Position numbers and translations under genes: made by a program
Notes under the pieces: model-generated
Told to the model about the DNA's origin: nothing
Databases searched by the model: none
What the model saw: only the letters and a program-made list of their open reading frames with translations
Part shown: in pieces, positions 36,996 to 46,130 of the stretch
Position numbering within the stretch: the first letter of the stretch is position 1
How the letters are laid out: every line of letters starts with the position of its first letter
Origin: Chryseobacterium salivictor
GTDB lineage: Bacteria; Bacteroidota; Bacteroidia; Flavobacteriales; Weeksellaceae
Direction of reading: 5' to 3'
Assembly (NCBI RefSeq): GCF_004359195.1
Contig: NZ_CP037954.1
Span: 1,302,001-1,366,000 of the forward strand
Length of the DNA: 64,000 nt

Positions 36996-37550
36996 ATGAA
37001 GAGCGAAAAAATTATTTTAGGAATCGATCCCGGAACCGCAATTATGGGTTTCGGAATCATTTCTGTGAAAGGAAATAAAATGGAATTGGTTTCGATGCAT
37101 GAACTTATCCTAAAGAAATATCCCAATCACGAAACAAAACTTAAATATATTTTTGAACGGACTTTGGCAATTATCGATGAGTACAATCCCGATGAGGTCG
37201 CCCTCGAAGCGCCTTTCTTTGGAAAAAACGTACAGTCGATGTTGAAGTTGGGTCGGGCGCAGGGTGTTGCTATGGCAGCTTCCTTATACCGCGATGTTCC
37301 CATTACCGAGTATTCTCCGAAAAAAATTAAAATGGCCATCACCGGAAACGGAAATGCCAGTAAAGAGCAGGTCGCCGGAATGCTGAAAAGTCTTCTCAAT
37401 CTAAAAGAATTCCCAACCAAATACCTCGATGCATCCGATGGTTTGGCAGTGGCGGTTTGTCATCATTTTAATTCCGGCAATTTATCGATGGAGAAATCAT
37501 ATACCGGTTGGGACAGTTTTTTGAAGCAAAATCCAGATCGGTTAAAATAG
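36996..37550 (+). CDS. ruvC: Crossover junction endodeoxyribonuclease RuvC
   Basis: Cleaves Holliday junctions after RuvAB branch migration. The 184-residue protein begins MKSEKIILGIDPGTAIMGFG, with the first catalytic Asp in GIDPGT, a catalytic Glu in ALEAPFFGKN (about residue 68), and the acidic C-terminal site in YLDASDGLAVAVCHH. Length is normal. In-frame GTG codons at 36990 and 36993 sit at the promoter and are less likely starts. Its 3' end overlaps the convergent lipoprotein gene by 88 nt. ruvB lies 9 kb away on the other strand. Confidence 0.95.
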   Translation: MKSEKIILGIDPGTAIMGFGIISVKGNKMELVSMHELILKKYPNHETKLKYIFERTLAIIDEYNPDEVALEAPFFGKNVQSMLKLGRAQGVAMAASLYRDVPITEYSPKKIKMAITGNGNASKEQVAGMLKSLLNLKEFPTKYLDASDGLAVAVCHHFNSGNLSMEKSYTGWDSFLKQNPDRLK

Positions 37551-38026
37551 CCGCCTTTATTTTTTTCATAAATTTTTTCAATTTTTACCTCTTTTCCACC
37601 AATAAAATCATTGGTGATCAGCATGAATTTATGGTCAGAAATCACCTTTATTTTTACAGAATATAAGACATCATCAACGAAGTACTGCATATTGTTATCG
37701 GTAAAAATTACCGTACCGCTATTTGTAGATATGAACTCGGAACAGTTTTTTCCTTTTGCAGTGAATTTTGATTGGGTTAGAATTTCATTTTTCTCATTAA
37801 ATTCCCAATAGGATTTCTGCTGGCAATTGGATTGTGGTTGCAGCTTTTTCTTGTTTCCGATGATATAATATGTTTCGGTATTGACCCATTTACCGACAAA
37901 ATATTTTTGATTTGGTAACTCGCTGTTGGTTTTTTCTAAAACGGGTTGAGAACTTGGTTCTTTTTTTTGAGAACAGCATTGATAGAAAAACGAAACAATG
38001 GCGAAAAACAGGATTGTTCTTTTCAT
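37463..38026 (-). CDS. Small lipoprotein, lipocalin-like, unknown function
   Basis: 187 residues from the ATG at 38026, which opens a clean lipoprotein signal (KRTILFFAIVSFFYQCCSQK); an in-frame ATG at 38056 would precede it with 10 polar residues. The mature region (KYFVGKWVNTETYYIIGNKK, WEFNEKNEIL, GTVIFTDNNMQYFVDDVLYS) has the spacing of a lipocalin-like or DUF4488-type beta-barrel that measures about 130 residues. The last 29 codons run antiparallel through the 3' end of ruvC. Function unknown. Confidence 0.65.
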   Translation of the reverse strand: MKRTILFFAIVSFFYQCCSQKKEPSSQPVLEKTNSELPNQKYFVGKWVNTETYYIIGNKKKLQPQSNCQQKSYWEFNEKNEILTQSKFTAKGKNCSEFISTNSGTVIFTDNNMQYFVDDVLYSVKIKVISDHKFMLITNDFIGGKEVKIEKIYEKNKGGYFNRSGFCFKKLSQPVYDFSIDKLPELK

Positions 38027-38040
38027 GATTTTTATTTCAG

Positions 38041-38072
38041 AAAAAAGAGCCATCATGTAAAAATGGCCCTTT
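38041..38072 (-). terminator. Terminator of the M43 protease gene
   Basis: On the minus strand a 9-bp stem with one G-T pair (AAGGGCCAT with ATGGCTCTT) runs into TTTTT, directly after the protease stop codon and before the downstream lipoprotein start. Confidence 0.75.
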
Positions 38073-38082
38073 CTCGTGGTGT

Positions 38083-39906
38083 TTAATTATTAATGAATTT
38101 TTTAGAAGAGTTTTGGTAGTGAACGATATACGTGCCCATCGGAAGAACTTGATTGATCAGGATTGTACTTGCCGCATTTCCTTTTTGTACGATATTGCCA
38201 TTCATATCATAGATTTTATAGTCGCCAAAACCCTTACTAAACTTGCTGCTGAGTGACAGTTTGTTTTCCGATTTTGAATAGTAAATTAAATCAGATGAAT
38301 CTTTAGGGTTTTCAGAAGTTGCCAAATTGGTGGCAATTCTTACGGAATAATCTTCGGTCTGTCCGTAACTCAAATTCTGGCAAGCCGTATCATTGGTATA
38401 ATCTGCGATGATTCTCATTCTTAAATAGGTGTCTTTCACAGCATTTGCCGGCGGAGTAAATAGGATGACAAATGGGGAACTTTCAGTGGAAACTCTTGTA
38501 GCCGAAGCGCCAATTAACTCTGAAGATTCAAATATTCCATTATTGTTATAATCAATCCAAGCTTTAATAAACTGAGGATTGGTACCGAAACTCACATTGA
38601 GCTCACTCGGTTTATTGGGTGGAATATCAGTATATACTGCTTTGCTGGTACAGTTTTGTAGGCTGTAATCCACATAATATTGATTATTGATAGGGTTGTA
38701 AGGATCAGAAACATTGTTAATATTGGCCAGTAAAACATTGGTCGGTCCCATACCGAAATTACCGGGATTTGTGATTCCTGTTGGGCTGCAGTTTGCCGCA
38801 GTTAAAGTTCCTGCGCCAGGATCGGTAGCAAGGTCTGTTCCACCCAGGGAGTTCGTTAAATTTGCTCTGTACTGCATGAAAACTGAAAGCGCGCGATCCC
38901 GCTGTCCCGCTGTGAACTTTCTTGGTTGCCGGGTATAGTTCATGATATTGTACTGCACACCGTCATAAAATGTTCCCGTACATGGATTTATAACGGTATT
39001 TGTCGGTGTGGGATTTACATTCAAAAGACTTGCGCAGGGAGCGGTGTCACACACTCTGTCATTATCGATAAGGCAGTTGTTGTTAATAGGACAGTCTGCC
39101 GCGATTGGCGGATTGTTGGTGGGTGATGACGGTGCTCCTTCAAAAGTGTGGAGAAGTCCGAGCCCGTGACCAAATTCATGAGCCAGGGTGGAATCGTTAT
39201 TATTGGTGACCACCGTAACTTTCATAAAACTTTCGTAAAAAGCATCAGGGTTAGTCGGGTAGCCACTCCAGCCCAATAAGCCAGATGTCGATTTGTCTCC
39301 GTCAAAGCCAATCACAACGTAGATGTTGAAATAGGCGTTTTCCGGCCAATGCGGTGCTAGCGCTTTTACCTGTTCTATCATAGCTCCACTTGTTGTGCTT
39401 CTTTGTACGCCATATTGGTCGTACCCGGAAATGATACTGCCGTTATATCTTACAATTCCCGTACTTGGTGTACATTGGGGAGTTCTTTTTGCCAGAACCA
39501 ATTTTATGGGAATTACATTTCCGTCAAGACTTCCTGTACCTTCCGGAAAAAAACCGTTTCCGTAAGTTGTTGCGTACATTTTATTGCAGTTGTTGATCCA
39601 GGTGATAATTTGGTTGTCTGTTAAGGCAAGACCTGAATTACTCGCTGAGGTGGATGTGATAAGATGCACAACAACGGGGATTTCGTAAATCGTCCCGTCA
39701 TAAAGTCCGTTTCTGGAGGTGGCTCCAATTTTTTTAAGATAGGATTTTACATCGGTACCGAGAAGTTGAGTTTCTGACAATTCTCTTTTATTTTTAATTT
39801 CAGGATATTTGAGTTCCAGGTTTTTCTGAACCTCATCGAATCCACATGTTTGAGCAATAATTCCAATTGAAAAAACCATTGCTACAACGATAATAATTTT
39901 TTTCAT
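38083..39906 (-). CDS. M43 (pappalysin/cytophagalysin-like) secreted metalloprotease with T9SS sorting domain
   Basis: A 607-residue secreted zinc protease. A signal peptide (cleavage after IIAQ, residue 19) precedes a short propeptide and the catalytic domain with zinc site HEFGHGLGLLH (His243, Glu244, His247, His253) and Met-turn YNIMNYT. A GEVED domain follows (KAWIDYNNNGIFESSELIG, then GQTEDYSVRI), and the C-terminus is a T9SS type-A sorting domain (KIYDMNGNIVQKG ending KKFINN). Cysteine-rich loops after the zinc site (DCPINNNCLIDNDRVCDTAP) are typical of M43B. Expected to be exported by T9SS and to act on extracellular protein. Confidence 0.92.
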   Translation of the reverse strand: MKKIIIVVAMVFSIGIIAQTCGFDEVQKNLELKYPEIKNKRELSETQLLGTDVKSYLKKIGATSRNGLYDGTIYEIPVVVHLITSTSASNSGLALTDNQIITWINNCNKMYATTYGNGFFPEGTGSLDGNVIPIKLVLAKRTPQCTPSTGIVRYNGSIISGYDQYGVQRSTTSGAMIEQVKALAPHWPENAYFNIYVVIGFDGDKSTSGLLGWSGYPTNPDAFYESFMKVTVVTNNNDSTLAHEFGHGLGLLHTFEGAPSSPTNNPPIAADCPINNNCLIDNDRVCDTAPCASLLNVNPTPTNTVINPCTGTFYDGVQYNIMNYTRQPRKFTAGQRDRALSVFMQYRANLTNSLGGTDLATDPGAGTLTAANCSPTGITNPGNFGMGPTNVLLANINNVSDPYNPINNQYYVDYSLQNCTSKAVYTDIPPNKPSELNVSFGTNPQFIKAWIDYNNNGIFESSELIGASATRVSTESSPFVILFTPPANAVKDTYLRMRIIADYTNDTACQNLSYGQTEDYSVRIATNLATSENPKDSSDLIYYSKSENKLSLSSKFSKGFGDYKIYDMNGNIVQKGNAASTILINQVLPMGTYIVHYQNSSKKFINN

Positions 39907-40107
39907 GGTTAAGGTTTTTAGTTATTAAATTAAAAGGCGGACTACTAAGTTACTGCTTTTGAGCAAGTCAGCTCAAAATTTAAGAATGTTTAATACAGAT
40001 TCATAATATTTTATTAAAATTTTCGTGATTAGAATGTTAAACCTAATACTATCTGTAACATTGTTCCGTTTTTGAATACCAATTGGTCAAAGTTTAATTG
40101 AAAAAGA

Positions 40108-41181
40108 ATGAAATCTCAAAAAATAAATCCCGTACAACATGTCAATCATTCCATGAATTGGTTTCAGAAATTTCTGATGGTCTGCTCTGGTGGAAACCTT
40201 CATATTCTTCGAAAAACACCAAGCGAGTGGAATAAGTTTTCCGGTATTGGCGGCATCGTTTTATTTACCGCAGTTTTTGCGACCCTTTCCGCGGGATACG
40301 CCATGTTTACCGTTTTTGATGATATCTGGATTTCCGTAGGTTTTGCCATTTTATGGGGATTGATGATTTTCAATTTGGACCGCTATATCGTTTCTTCAAT
40401 CAAAAAAACAGGAACCTGGTGGAACCAGATTTTGATGGCAATTCCGAGATTAATCCTGGCTGCTTTTTTAGGAATCATTATTTCTAAACCTTTAGAGTTA
40501 AAAATTTTCGAAAAGGAAGTCAACAAGCAGTTGAATACCATTATTCAAAGAAATAAAACGCAGCTTCAGGCAGAAATGAACGGCAGGATTCTGCAGCAAT
40601 CCGGACCTTTTGAAACCGAAAAAAAACAAATTCAAACCAAAATTGCTGACTATCAAAAATCCTACGATTCTGCTTCTGTAGAATTAGAAAAAGAAATTCT
40701 CGGCAAACAAAGCGGCTTAACAAGTGGAAAGGTAGGATTTGGTTCTAACGCAAAACGTAAGGCTGAACTGAAAGAACAGCGCCGTCTAGATTTAGAAAAT
40801 TACCAAAAACAGATTGCCCCACGGTTGGAATATCTGGATAAAGAAGTGTCGAAAGTTTACACCAATATCGAAAAAGAAAGAAATAAGACCGAAACTTTCG
40901 AAGATCAGTTCAATGGATTTGCCGCCCGGTTGCAGGCGTTGGACGAACTCGGGAAAAACTCTGCGGTTATAGGGCTTGCCGCTGCTTTTATTATGGGTCT
41001 TTTTATTACCTTAGAAATTTCTCCCGTCCTGATCAAATTAATTTCATCGGTGGGTCCTTATGATCATCTTTTAGAAAAAACCGAAAATGATTTTAAACTC
41101 TATTCCAAAGAGAAAATTGAAAAAGGAAATGCCTTAACCGATTTTAGAATCGATGATTTTAAAGATAAACTCGGAAAATAA
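40108..41181 (+). CDS. DUF4407 domain-containing membrane protein
   Basis: A 357-residue inner-membrane protein: three hydrophobic segments near 45-65, 72-95 and 108-130, a long charged helical region (about 135-290, heptad-like, rich in Lys/Glu/Gln, likely coiled coil), and a final membrane segment around VIGLAAAFIMGLFITLEISP. This is the DUF4407 layout. The family has no established function. It is followed 23 nt later by a TPR protein, probably in the same transcript. Confidence 0.85.
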   Translation: MKSQKINPVQHVNHSMNWFQKFLMVCSGGNLHILRKTPSEWNKFSGIGGIVLFTAVFATLSAGYAMFTVFDDIWISVGFAILWGLMIFNLDRYIVSSIKKTGTWWNQILMAIPRLILAAFLGIIISKPLELKIFEKEVNKQLNTIIQRNKTQLQAEMNGRILQQSGPFETEKKQIQTKIADYQKSYDSASVELEKEILGKQSGLTSGKVGFGSNAKRKAELKEQRRLDLENYQKQIAPRLEYLDKEVSKVYTNIEKERNKTETFEDQFNGFAARLQALDELGKNSAVIGLAAAFIMGLFITLEISPVLIKLISSVGPYDHLLEKTENDFKLYSKEKIEKGNALTDFRIDDFKDKLGK

Positions 41182-41204
41182 TTTGTAGATTTATTAAAAA
41201 ATTA

Positions 41205-41825
41205 ATGAAAACAAATTTTAGTATTCTCTTCATATTCCTCTCGGTTTCGGTTTGTTTTGGACAGTCCAGGAGAGAAATAAAACGGCAGGGTTTAGCTGCT
41301 TTTAATAATGAAGATTTTATGACCGCAAAAGTAAATTATCTTAAATTACTGGAGAAAGGCGAGAAGACCTGGGAGACTTATACAATTTTGGGAGATTGCG
41401 AATTTCAAACTGGGAATCCCGATGAAGCGTTAAGCTATTACGGAAAAGCCCAGGAAAAAAATCCTGTTTATCTGGGACTTTATTTGCGGATAGGAACGGT
41501 TTTGAGGCAACAAAAGAAATTTGACGAAGCGATAATGAGTTTTCGGAAAATGACGGTTACCAATCCGAAGAGTCCGCAAGTTTATAATATAATTGCAAGC
41601 ACTTATTATGAAAAGGGAGATTATAAGGAAACTTTAGATGAAATCAATACCATGGTGCAAATGGTTGGTGAAAATCTGGATTCCAGTTTTGGACGAAGCA
41701 TGTCTTATATTAAATTAAATCAAATTCCGGAAGCCTGCGTTGAACTGGAAAAAGCAGACCGGTTTGATACAGAGAATCAAAACAAAGAAATCGATGTTAT
41801 GAAAGCACAGTTTTGCTCGAAATAA
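41205..41825 (+). CDS. Exported tetratricopeptide repeat protein
   Basis: 206 residues with a signal peptide (cleavage near CFGQ, residue 20) and about four to five TPR units; the clearest are WETYTILGDCEFQTGNPDEA, then PVYLGLYLRIGTVLRQQKKF and PQVYNIIASTYYEKGDY. TPRs mediate protein contacts, and here the protein is expected in the periplasm. Together with the DUF4407 protein upstream it may form a membrane-associated pair, an inference from spacing only. Confidence 0.8.
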   Translation: MKTNFSILFIFLSVSVCFGQSRREIKRQGLAAFNNEDFMTAKVNYLKLLEKGEKTWETYTILGDCEFQTGNPDEALSYYGKAQEKNPVYLGLYLRIGTVLRQQKKFDEAIMSFRKMTVTNPKSPQVYNIIASTYYEKGDYKETLDEINTMVQMVGENLDSSFGRSMSYIKLNQIPEACVELEKADRFDTENQNKEIDVMKAQFCSK

Positions 41826-41840
41826 TTGATAATTAAGCAT

Positions 41841-41870
41841 AAAAAAACCTGCAAAATTTCTTAAGCAGGC
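41841..41870 (-). terminator. Terminator of the nirK operon
   Basis: On the minus strand a stem GCCTGC... with GCAGG and a T7 run follows the SCO gene stop by about 25 nt. The hairpin core is only 5 bp, with A/T extensions. It may also serve the convergent TPR gene. Confidence 0.6.
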
Positions 41871-41894
41871 TTTGATGGCTGATTTAGTGTTATT

Positions 41895-42470
41895 TTAATT
41901 CAGGCCATTTACGGTTTGTGCTATTTCTTCGGATTTCACGGTTCCTTCAACCTGACTCACCATTTCGCCATTTTTATTAAAGACCGAAATGATGTTGGAG
42001 TGGGAGAAAACGATCGGCGAAATTTTCTTGTATTTTACGGCAAGAACATTTGCTAATTCACGTACAGATTCTTTGTCACTTCTTAAGAAAAGCCAGGGTT
42101 CACCATCCATATTTCTTTGTTTGGCATAGGCTTTTAAGACTTCCGGTGTGTCATTTTCCGGATCAATGGAAACTAAAACCATGGTGGTTTCTTTCAGTTT
42201 ATTCTTGTCGATTTTCGATTCGATCTTCTGCATATCTGCAACCAAAATGGGGCAAGCCGTTGTACAACTTGTAAATATCATGACGACAACTAAGTTTTTA
42301 CCTTTTAAATCTTTTAGCTGAAGTTCTTTACCGTCCTGGTTTTGCCATTTTGAATCCAACATAAATATGGATCCTGCAGAAGTTTCTTTTTTTGCAGTTT
42401 GAGGTTCTTGTTTTTCAGAACAGGAAAAAAGGAATATCGCTGAAAATAAAGCTACAATTAAATTTTTCAT
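41895..42470 (-). CDS. SCO1/SenC/PrrC family copper chaperone lipoprotein
   Basis: 191 residues from the ATG at 42470. Lipoprotein signal (AIFLFSC, Cys17), then a thioredoxin fold with the copper-binding CxxxC (FTSCTTACP, Cys69 and Cys73) and a downstream His in VFSHSNIISVF, the three copper ligands of SCO proteins. SCO proteins deliver copper to Cu-enzymes such as the CuA site of cytochrome oxidase. Here the start overlaps the stop of the SUMF1-like gene (TAATG), in the operon with copper nitrite reductase, so NirK is an attractive client; this is inference from context. Confidence 0.9.
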   Translation of the reverse strand: MKNLIVALFSAIFLFSCSEKQEPQTAKKETSAGSIFMLDSKWQNQDGKELQLKDLKGKNLVVVMIFTSCTTACPILVADMQKIESKIDKNKLKETTMVLVSIDPENDTPEVLKAYAKQRNMDGEPWLFLRSDKESVRELANVLAVKYKKISPIVFSHSNIISVFNKNGEMVSQVEGTVKSEEIAQTVNGLN

Positions 42471-43318
42471 TATGGTGTATTTGATGCATCTTTTGCACAC
42501 CGGAAACCGAGATTCCCGACGGTATAATTTGCTTTTAAACTGGATCGGAATGCGTATCTCATAAAGGAAGCGTAATTTAAAACATCAGTCGCAGTAGTTG
42601 CTGCCGAGGCGCAGAACAATCCTTTGTCATCGAATTCGGCCGTACGGGAATCGCTGGTCGTCATGATTGAATTAAAGTCGTCAGTCCATTCCCAAACCAG
42701 ATCAAACATATTGTAAACGCCCCAATAATTAGGCGCAGAACTTTTTACTTTGTTTTTCTGCCGGTCTTTTTCGTTATAAAGATTGATCAGATGAGCAGAG
42801 TAGGTTGGTTTGTTTCTGGCGTTCGGATTTTCTTCATCAGCCATCGCCACATATTCCCATTCATCTAAAGTCGGTAATCTTTTGCCTGCACTTTTTGCGT
42901 AAGCTTTCGCTGCAAACCACGAAACGTAAGTTACGGCTGCATTTGGATCTGCATTTTCAGGAAGCGTTTCATCACCCTGCCAATCTTTCAGATAGGTGTC
43001 ATCAGCAAAAATTGCTTTGATATTGCTGCGTTTCCATTGCGGATTTTTTTTAACAAAATCCAGAAACTCTGCATTCGTGACCGGTCTTTCATCCAATAGG
43101 AAATCTGCAACTTTAACCAGAGTGCTGTCTTCCCCGTAAAAAGGCTGATAGTCGCCACCTTTAATCAAAACCATTTTAACATCAGGAGTAATGGCAGTTT
43201 CCTTTTGAGTTGAACTTGAAGATCCTTCTGTTGATTTGAGTGTGTTTGCTTTTTCACAGGAAACCATCAGAAAAAAGAAACCACCAAGGAACAAGAATAT
43301 TTTAATAATTTTGGACAT
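42470..43318 (-). CDS. SUMF1/formylglycine-generating-enzyme-like lipoprotein in the nirK operon
   Basis: A 282-residue predicted lipoprotein (lipobox FLMVSC, Cys21) with an FGE-sulfatase (C-type-lectin-like) fold: KMVLIKGGDYQPF, DERPVTNAEFLDFVKK, VTYVSWFAAKAYAKSAGKRL, PTLDEWEYVA, WEWTDDFNS and the final GNLGFRCAK. The fold is complete. I cannot confirm the paired catalytic cysteines of true formylglycine-generating enzymes, so it is better seen as a SUMF1-domain protein of unknown role. In flavobacterial denitrifiers such a protein accompanies nirK; it could help mature or hold NirK. Lies 35 nt after nirK and overlaps the SCO start. Confidence 0.82.
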   Translation of the reverse strand: MSKIIKIFLFLGGFFFLMVSCEKANTLKSTEGSSSSTQKETAITPDVKMVLIKGGDYQPFYGEDSTLVKVADFLLDERPVTNAEFLDFVKKNPQWKRSNIKAIFADDTYLKDWQGDETLPENADPNAAVTYVSWFAAKAYAKSAGKRLPTLDEWEYVAMADEENPNARNKPTYSAHLINLYNEKDRQKNKVKSSAPNYWGVYNMFDLVWEWTDDFNSIMTTSDSRTAEFDDKGLFCASAATTATDVLNYASFMRYAFRSSLKANYTVGNLGFRCAKDASNTP

Positions 43319-43353
43319 GGCGGTTTCTTTAATTATAATTAATGGTTGTAGGA

Positions 43354-44388
43354 TTATTTTACTTTATTGTAGATTTTCGGATTTTTCTCTCCAGTCACTT
43401 TTAGCATTCCGATAGCACCTTTATTAAATGCCCGGAAAATTGAGTGGTCCACGATAATGTAGTTTCCTGGTTCTTCAACCTTAAATTCTACGATAGCTGC
43501 TCCGCCTGCGGGGATTACTGTGGTTTGTACGTTTTTGTTAATGGCGCTTCCTCCTTCCATATATACCCTGTCGAAGATTTCACCAATCACGTGGAAAGAA
43601 GAAACCAGGTTTGGTCCGCCATTTCCTACGAAAAGTCTTATTGTTTCGCCTACTTTAGCTTCCAGGGCATTTTCACCCATTAAAGCATTCTTCTTGCCAT
43701 TGAAAACTACATAAGATGGTCTTTCGTCAACTCCTTTATCCTGATCAAATTCCTGAAGGCCTTTTTCATCGGTTTTTCCTTTGGTGTAGAATTCGCCCTG
43801 CATGATGTAATATTCCCGGTCAACTTTTGGCAATCCGCCAGCTGGTTCTACTAAAATCAAACCATACATTCCGTTGGCAATATGTAACGGAACCGGTGCT
43901 GCTGCACAATGGTAAACATATAAACCTGGATTGAGCGCTTTAAAATTGAAGACCGCCTCTTTTCCCGGAGCCACGTTGGTCGCTTCTGCGCCGCCACCCG
44001 GACCGTTCACCGCGTGAAGATCGATATTGTGAGGCATTACACTGTCGCTTCTGTTGGTTACGTGAAGTTCAACTTCATCGCCCACTCTGATTCTGATAAA
44101 AGTTCCCGGTACGGTACTGTTGAAAGTCCAGAATTTGTAAGTTACCCCGTCGGCTAATTCACCAACTTCTTCGGTTGCTTCTAAATGAACGACTACTTTT
44201 TTGGCAGCGCGGTCACCAATCGGAGCAGGCACCATCGGTGGATTTACAATTGCCTGGGTTTCTGTTTCACCGCTGACTTTGATGTCCATTGCGTTTTCAG
44301 ATGTTGCCGTGGAATTTTCGGAAGGATTTTGTTTACAAGCCTGCAATGTTAATAGGGCTAATGTAAAACAGGTTACGATTCGTTTCAT
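43354..44388 (-). CDS. nirK: Copper-containing nitrite reductase (NO-forming)
   Basis: Reduces nitrite to nitric oxide outside the cytoplasm. The 344-residue protein has two cupredoxin domains and the complete set of metal ligands in the first: type-1 copper His120, Cys161, His169, Met174 and type-2 copper His125 and His160, with catalytic Asp123 (motifs [27 protein letters not shown]). The second domain supplies the active-site His in SSFHVIGE and a type-2 ligand in VDHSIFRAF. The N-terminus is a lipoprotein signal (LTLQAC, Cys18), so the enzyme is likely membrane-anchored. First gene of a three-gene operon with SUMF1-like and SCO proteins. No nitric oxide reductase gene is in the window. 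Confidence 0.95.
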   Translation of the reverse strand: MKRIVTCFTLALLTLQACKQNPSENSTATSENAMDIKVSGETETQAIVNPPMVPAPIGDRAAKKVVVHLEATEEVGELADGVTYKFWTFNSTVPGTFIRIRVGDEVELHVTNRSDSVMPHNIDLHAVNGPGGGAEATNVAPGKEAVFNFKALNPGLYVYHCAAAPVPLHIANGMYGLILVEPAGGLPKVDREYYIMQGEFYTKGKTDEKGLQEFDQDKGVDERPSYVVFNGKKNALMGENALEAKVGETIRLFVGNGGPNLVSSFHVIGEIFDRVYMEGGSAINKNVQTTVIPAGGAAIVEFKVEEPGNYIIVDHSIFRAFNKGAIGMLKVTGEKNPKIYNKVK

Positions 44389-44419
44389 AATTAATTTTTT
44401 ATGCTGTTCTTTAATAGGA

Positions 44420-44427
44420 CAAATTTA
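44420..44427 (-). promoter_or_regulatory. -7 promoter box of the nirK operon
   Basis: On the minus strand the sequence reads TAAATTTG, matching TAnnTTTG, 31 nt upstream of the nirK ATG. I looked for an FNR/CRP-like palindrome (TTGAT-N4-ATCAA) further upstream and did not find a convincing one. Confidence 0.5.
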
Positions 44428-44587
44428 TCTTAATTAGACTGTGTTTGAAAATTTGATGGTATGAGTTTTATCAGATTAAAACACAATAATTTGAAAATCG
44501 CATGTAAGGCTTTGCTGTCAGTGCCTGTCATTTCATTTTGCTGCAAAAATCCAATAGAGTATGATTTAACTTTTTGATAAAATTTTA

Positions 44588-45208
44588 CTAGAACGATTTT
44601 ATTTCCTCCAATACTTTCTTCGTTTCCTGTTGAAGCTCTTCCAATCCATCATTATTAAAAATAACAAAATCGGCAAGTTTCACTTTGTCTTTTTCCGGCA
44701 TTTGTTTCAGCATAATCGATTCAACTTCACGGTAGGTTTTGTTGTCGCGATCCATGACTCTTTTCAGTCGGCAGTTGTCATCTGCAGTTACGAGAATAGA
44801 TTTGTAACAACTTTCATTTAATTTTAATTCAAACAAAAGTGCCGTTTCTTTAAAAACAAAATCCGTTGTTTGCTGGGAAATCCAGTTTTCAAAATCGGTT
44901 TTTACTGCCGGATGAATCAGTGAATTTAACTTTAATAATAATTCTTCATTATTAAAGACCATTTCAGAAACATATTTTCGGTCGTACAGACCATTTTCGT
45001 CATAGGCATTTTCACCCAAAAGTTCTTTGATCTGCTGCTGAAGTTGCGGCTGATCGTTGACAATAGTTTTCGCACGGATATCAGAATAATACACAGGGAA
45101 TCCTGCTTCTTCGATATATTTCGAGACCGTTGATTTTCCAGAGCCAATTCCTCCGGTTATTCCAATAATCTTTGTGTTGACCCTGGGTTCAGGTTCGTCG
45201 TTTATCAT
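44588..45208 (-). CDS. coaE: Dephospho-CoA kinase
   Basis: Last step of coenzyme A synthesis: phosphorylates the 3'-hydroxyl of dephospho-CoA. The 206-residue protein has the P-loop GITGGIGSGKST, the YYSDIRAK segment that binds substrate (the position of the usual DaDxiar motif), LIHPAV and RDNKTYREVESIMLKQMPEK in the lid region. The start ATG at 45208 gives about 12 residues before the family core. It is 26 nt downstream of the MBL-fold gene and probably co-transcribed. Confidence 0.93.
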   Translation of the reverse strand: MINDEPEPRVNTKIIGITGGIGSGKSTVSKYIEEAGFPVYYSDIRAKTIVNDQPQLQQQIKELLGENAYDENGLYDRKYVSEMVFNNEELLLKLNSLIHPAVKTDFENWISQQTTDFVFKETALLFELKLNESCYKSILVTADDNCRLKRVMDRDNKTYREVESIMLKQMPEKDKVKLADFVIFNNDGLEELQQETKKVLEEIKSF

Positions 45209-45234
45209 TTTTATATAATTTTCTTTTTCTTTAA

Positions 45235-46101
45235 TTAATAACCGAAAACCTCATTCATACTAAAGGTTTGGTCTAAGCGAATTCCCTTTTCGGTCATTTT
45301 CAGACTCGCCAGTTCGTGGTGTGCATCGTGTTCAAAAAACAACAGGTAATCGTTATCTACGCACTGTTTCAAAAACTTTCCCTTTTCTTCCATGGTCAAA
45401 AGTGGACGCGTATCATAACCCATCACATAAACCTGTGGAATGTGGCCCGCAGTAGGAATTAAATCTGCTGCAAAAACAATCGTTTTTTCCTGATACTGAA
45501 TCACAGGAAGCATTTGCTTTTCGGTATGTCCATCCACAAAAATAACATCCATCTTCAAATCCGGGGCAAAACCATAATTTCCACTTTTCGGTGTTGGCAG
45601 AAAATTCAACTGCCCGCTTTCCTGCATCGGCAGAATGTTTTCCTTCAGAAAACTGGCCTTTTCTCTTGGGTTAGGTTCGGTTGCCCATTTCCAATGGTTT
45701 TCATTCGTCCAGAAATGGGCGTTTTTAAAAGCCGGTCTGTAACCGCTGCGGTCGTCATTCCACTCGATGGCGCCGCCGCAATGATCGAAATGAAGGTGCG
45801 TCAAGAAAACATCTGTAATGTCTTCTTTTACGAAACCATATTTTTTAAGATTTTTATCCAATGTATCGTCGCCATATAAGGAATAATGTCCAAAGAATTT
45901 CTCGTCCTGTTTGTTGCCTAAACCACAATCGATGAGGATCAGTTTTTTACCGTCTTCCACCAAAAGCGAGCGGGTTCCCAGTTCGATCAAATTATTTTCA
46001 TCGGCCGGATTCGTTCTTTGCCAAAGGGTTTTCGGCACGATACCAAACATCGCACCACCATCTAATTTAAATTTTCCGCACTGTATGGGATAGAGTTTCA
46101 T
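45235..46101 (-). CDS. MBL-fold metallo-hydrolase
   Basis: A 288-residue cytoplasmic hydrolase of the metallo-beta-lactamase superfamily. The metal motif is THLHFDHCGG (HxHxDH type), with further ligands in VDGHTEKQML (His) and FAADLIPTAGH (Asp) and a C-terminal His in FFEHDAHHE. The long insertion rich in Trp/Asn (FWTNENHWKWA) is typical of AHL-lactonase-like and related members. Substrate unknown; quorum-quenching activity would be a guess. No signal peptide. Confidence 0.88.
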   Translation of the reverse strand: MKLYPIQCGKFKLDGGAMFGIVPKTLWQRTNPADENNLIELGTRSLLVEDGKKLILIDCGLGNKQDEKFFGHYSLYGDDTLDKNLKKYGFVKEDITDVFLTHLHFDHCGGAIEWNDDRSGYRPAFKNAHFWTNENHWKWATEPNPREKASFLKENILPMQESGQLNFLPTPKSGNYGFAPDLKMDVIFVDGHTEKQMLPVIQYQEKTIVFAADLIPTAGHIPQVYVMGYDTRPLLTMEEKGKFLKQCVDNDYLLFFEHDAHHELASLKMTEKGIRLDQTFSMNEVFGY

Positions 46102-46130
46102 AAAATTTTAATTTTTATCTTGATATATTT

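Noticed and set aside
44428-44587. FNR/CRP-like operator for nirK
   Set aside because: TTGAT and ATCAG half-sites occur but not at palindromic spacing; not enough for a call.
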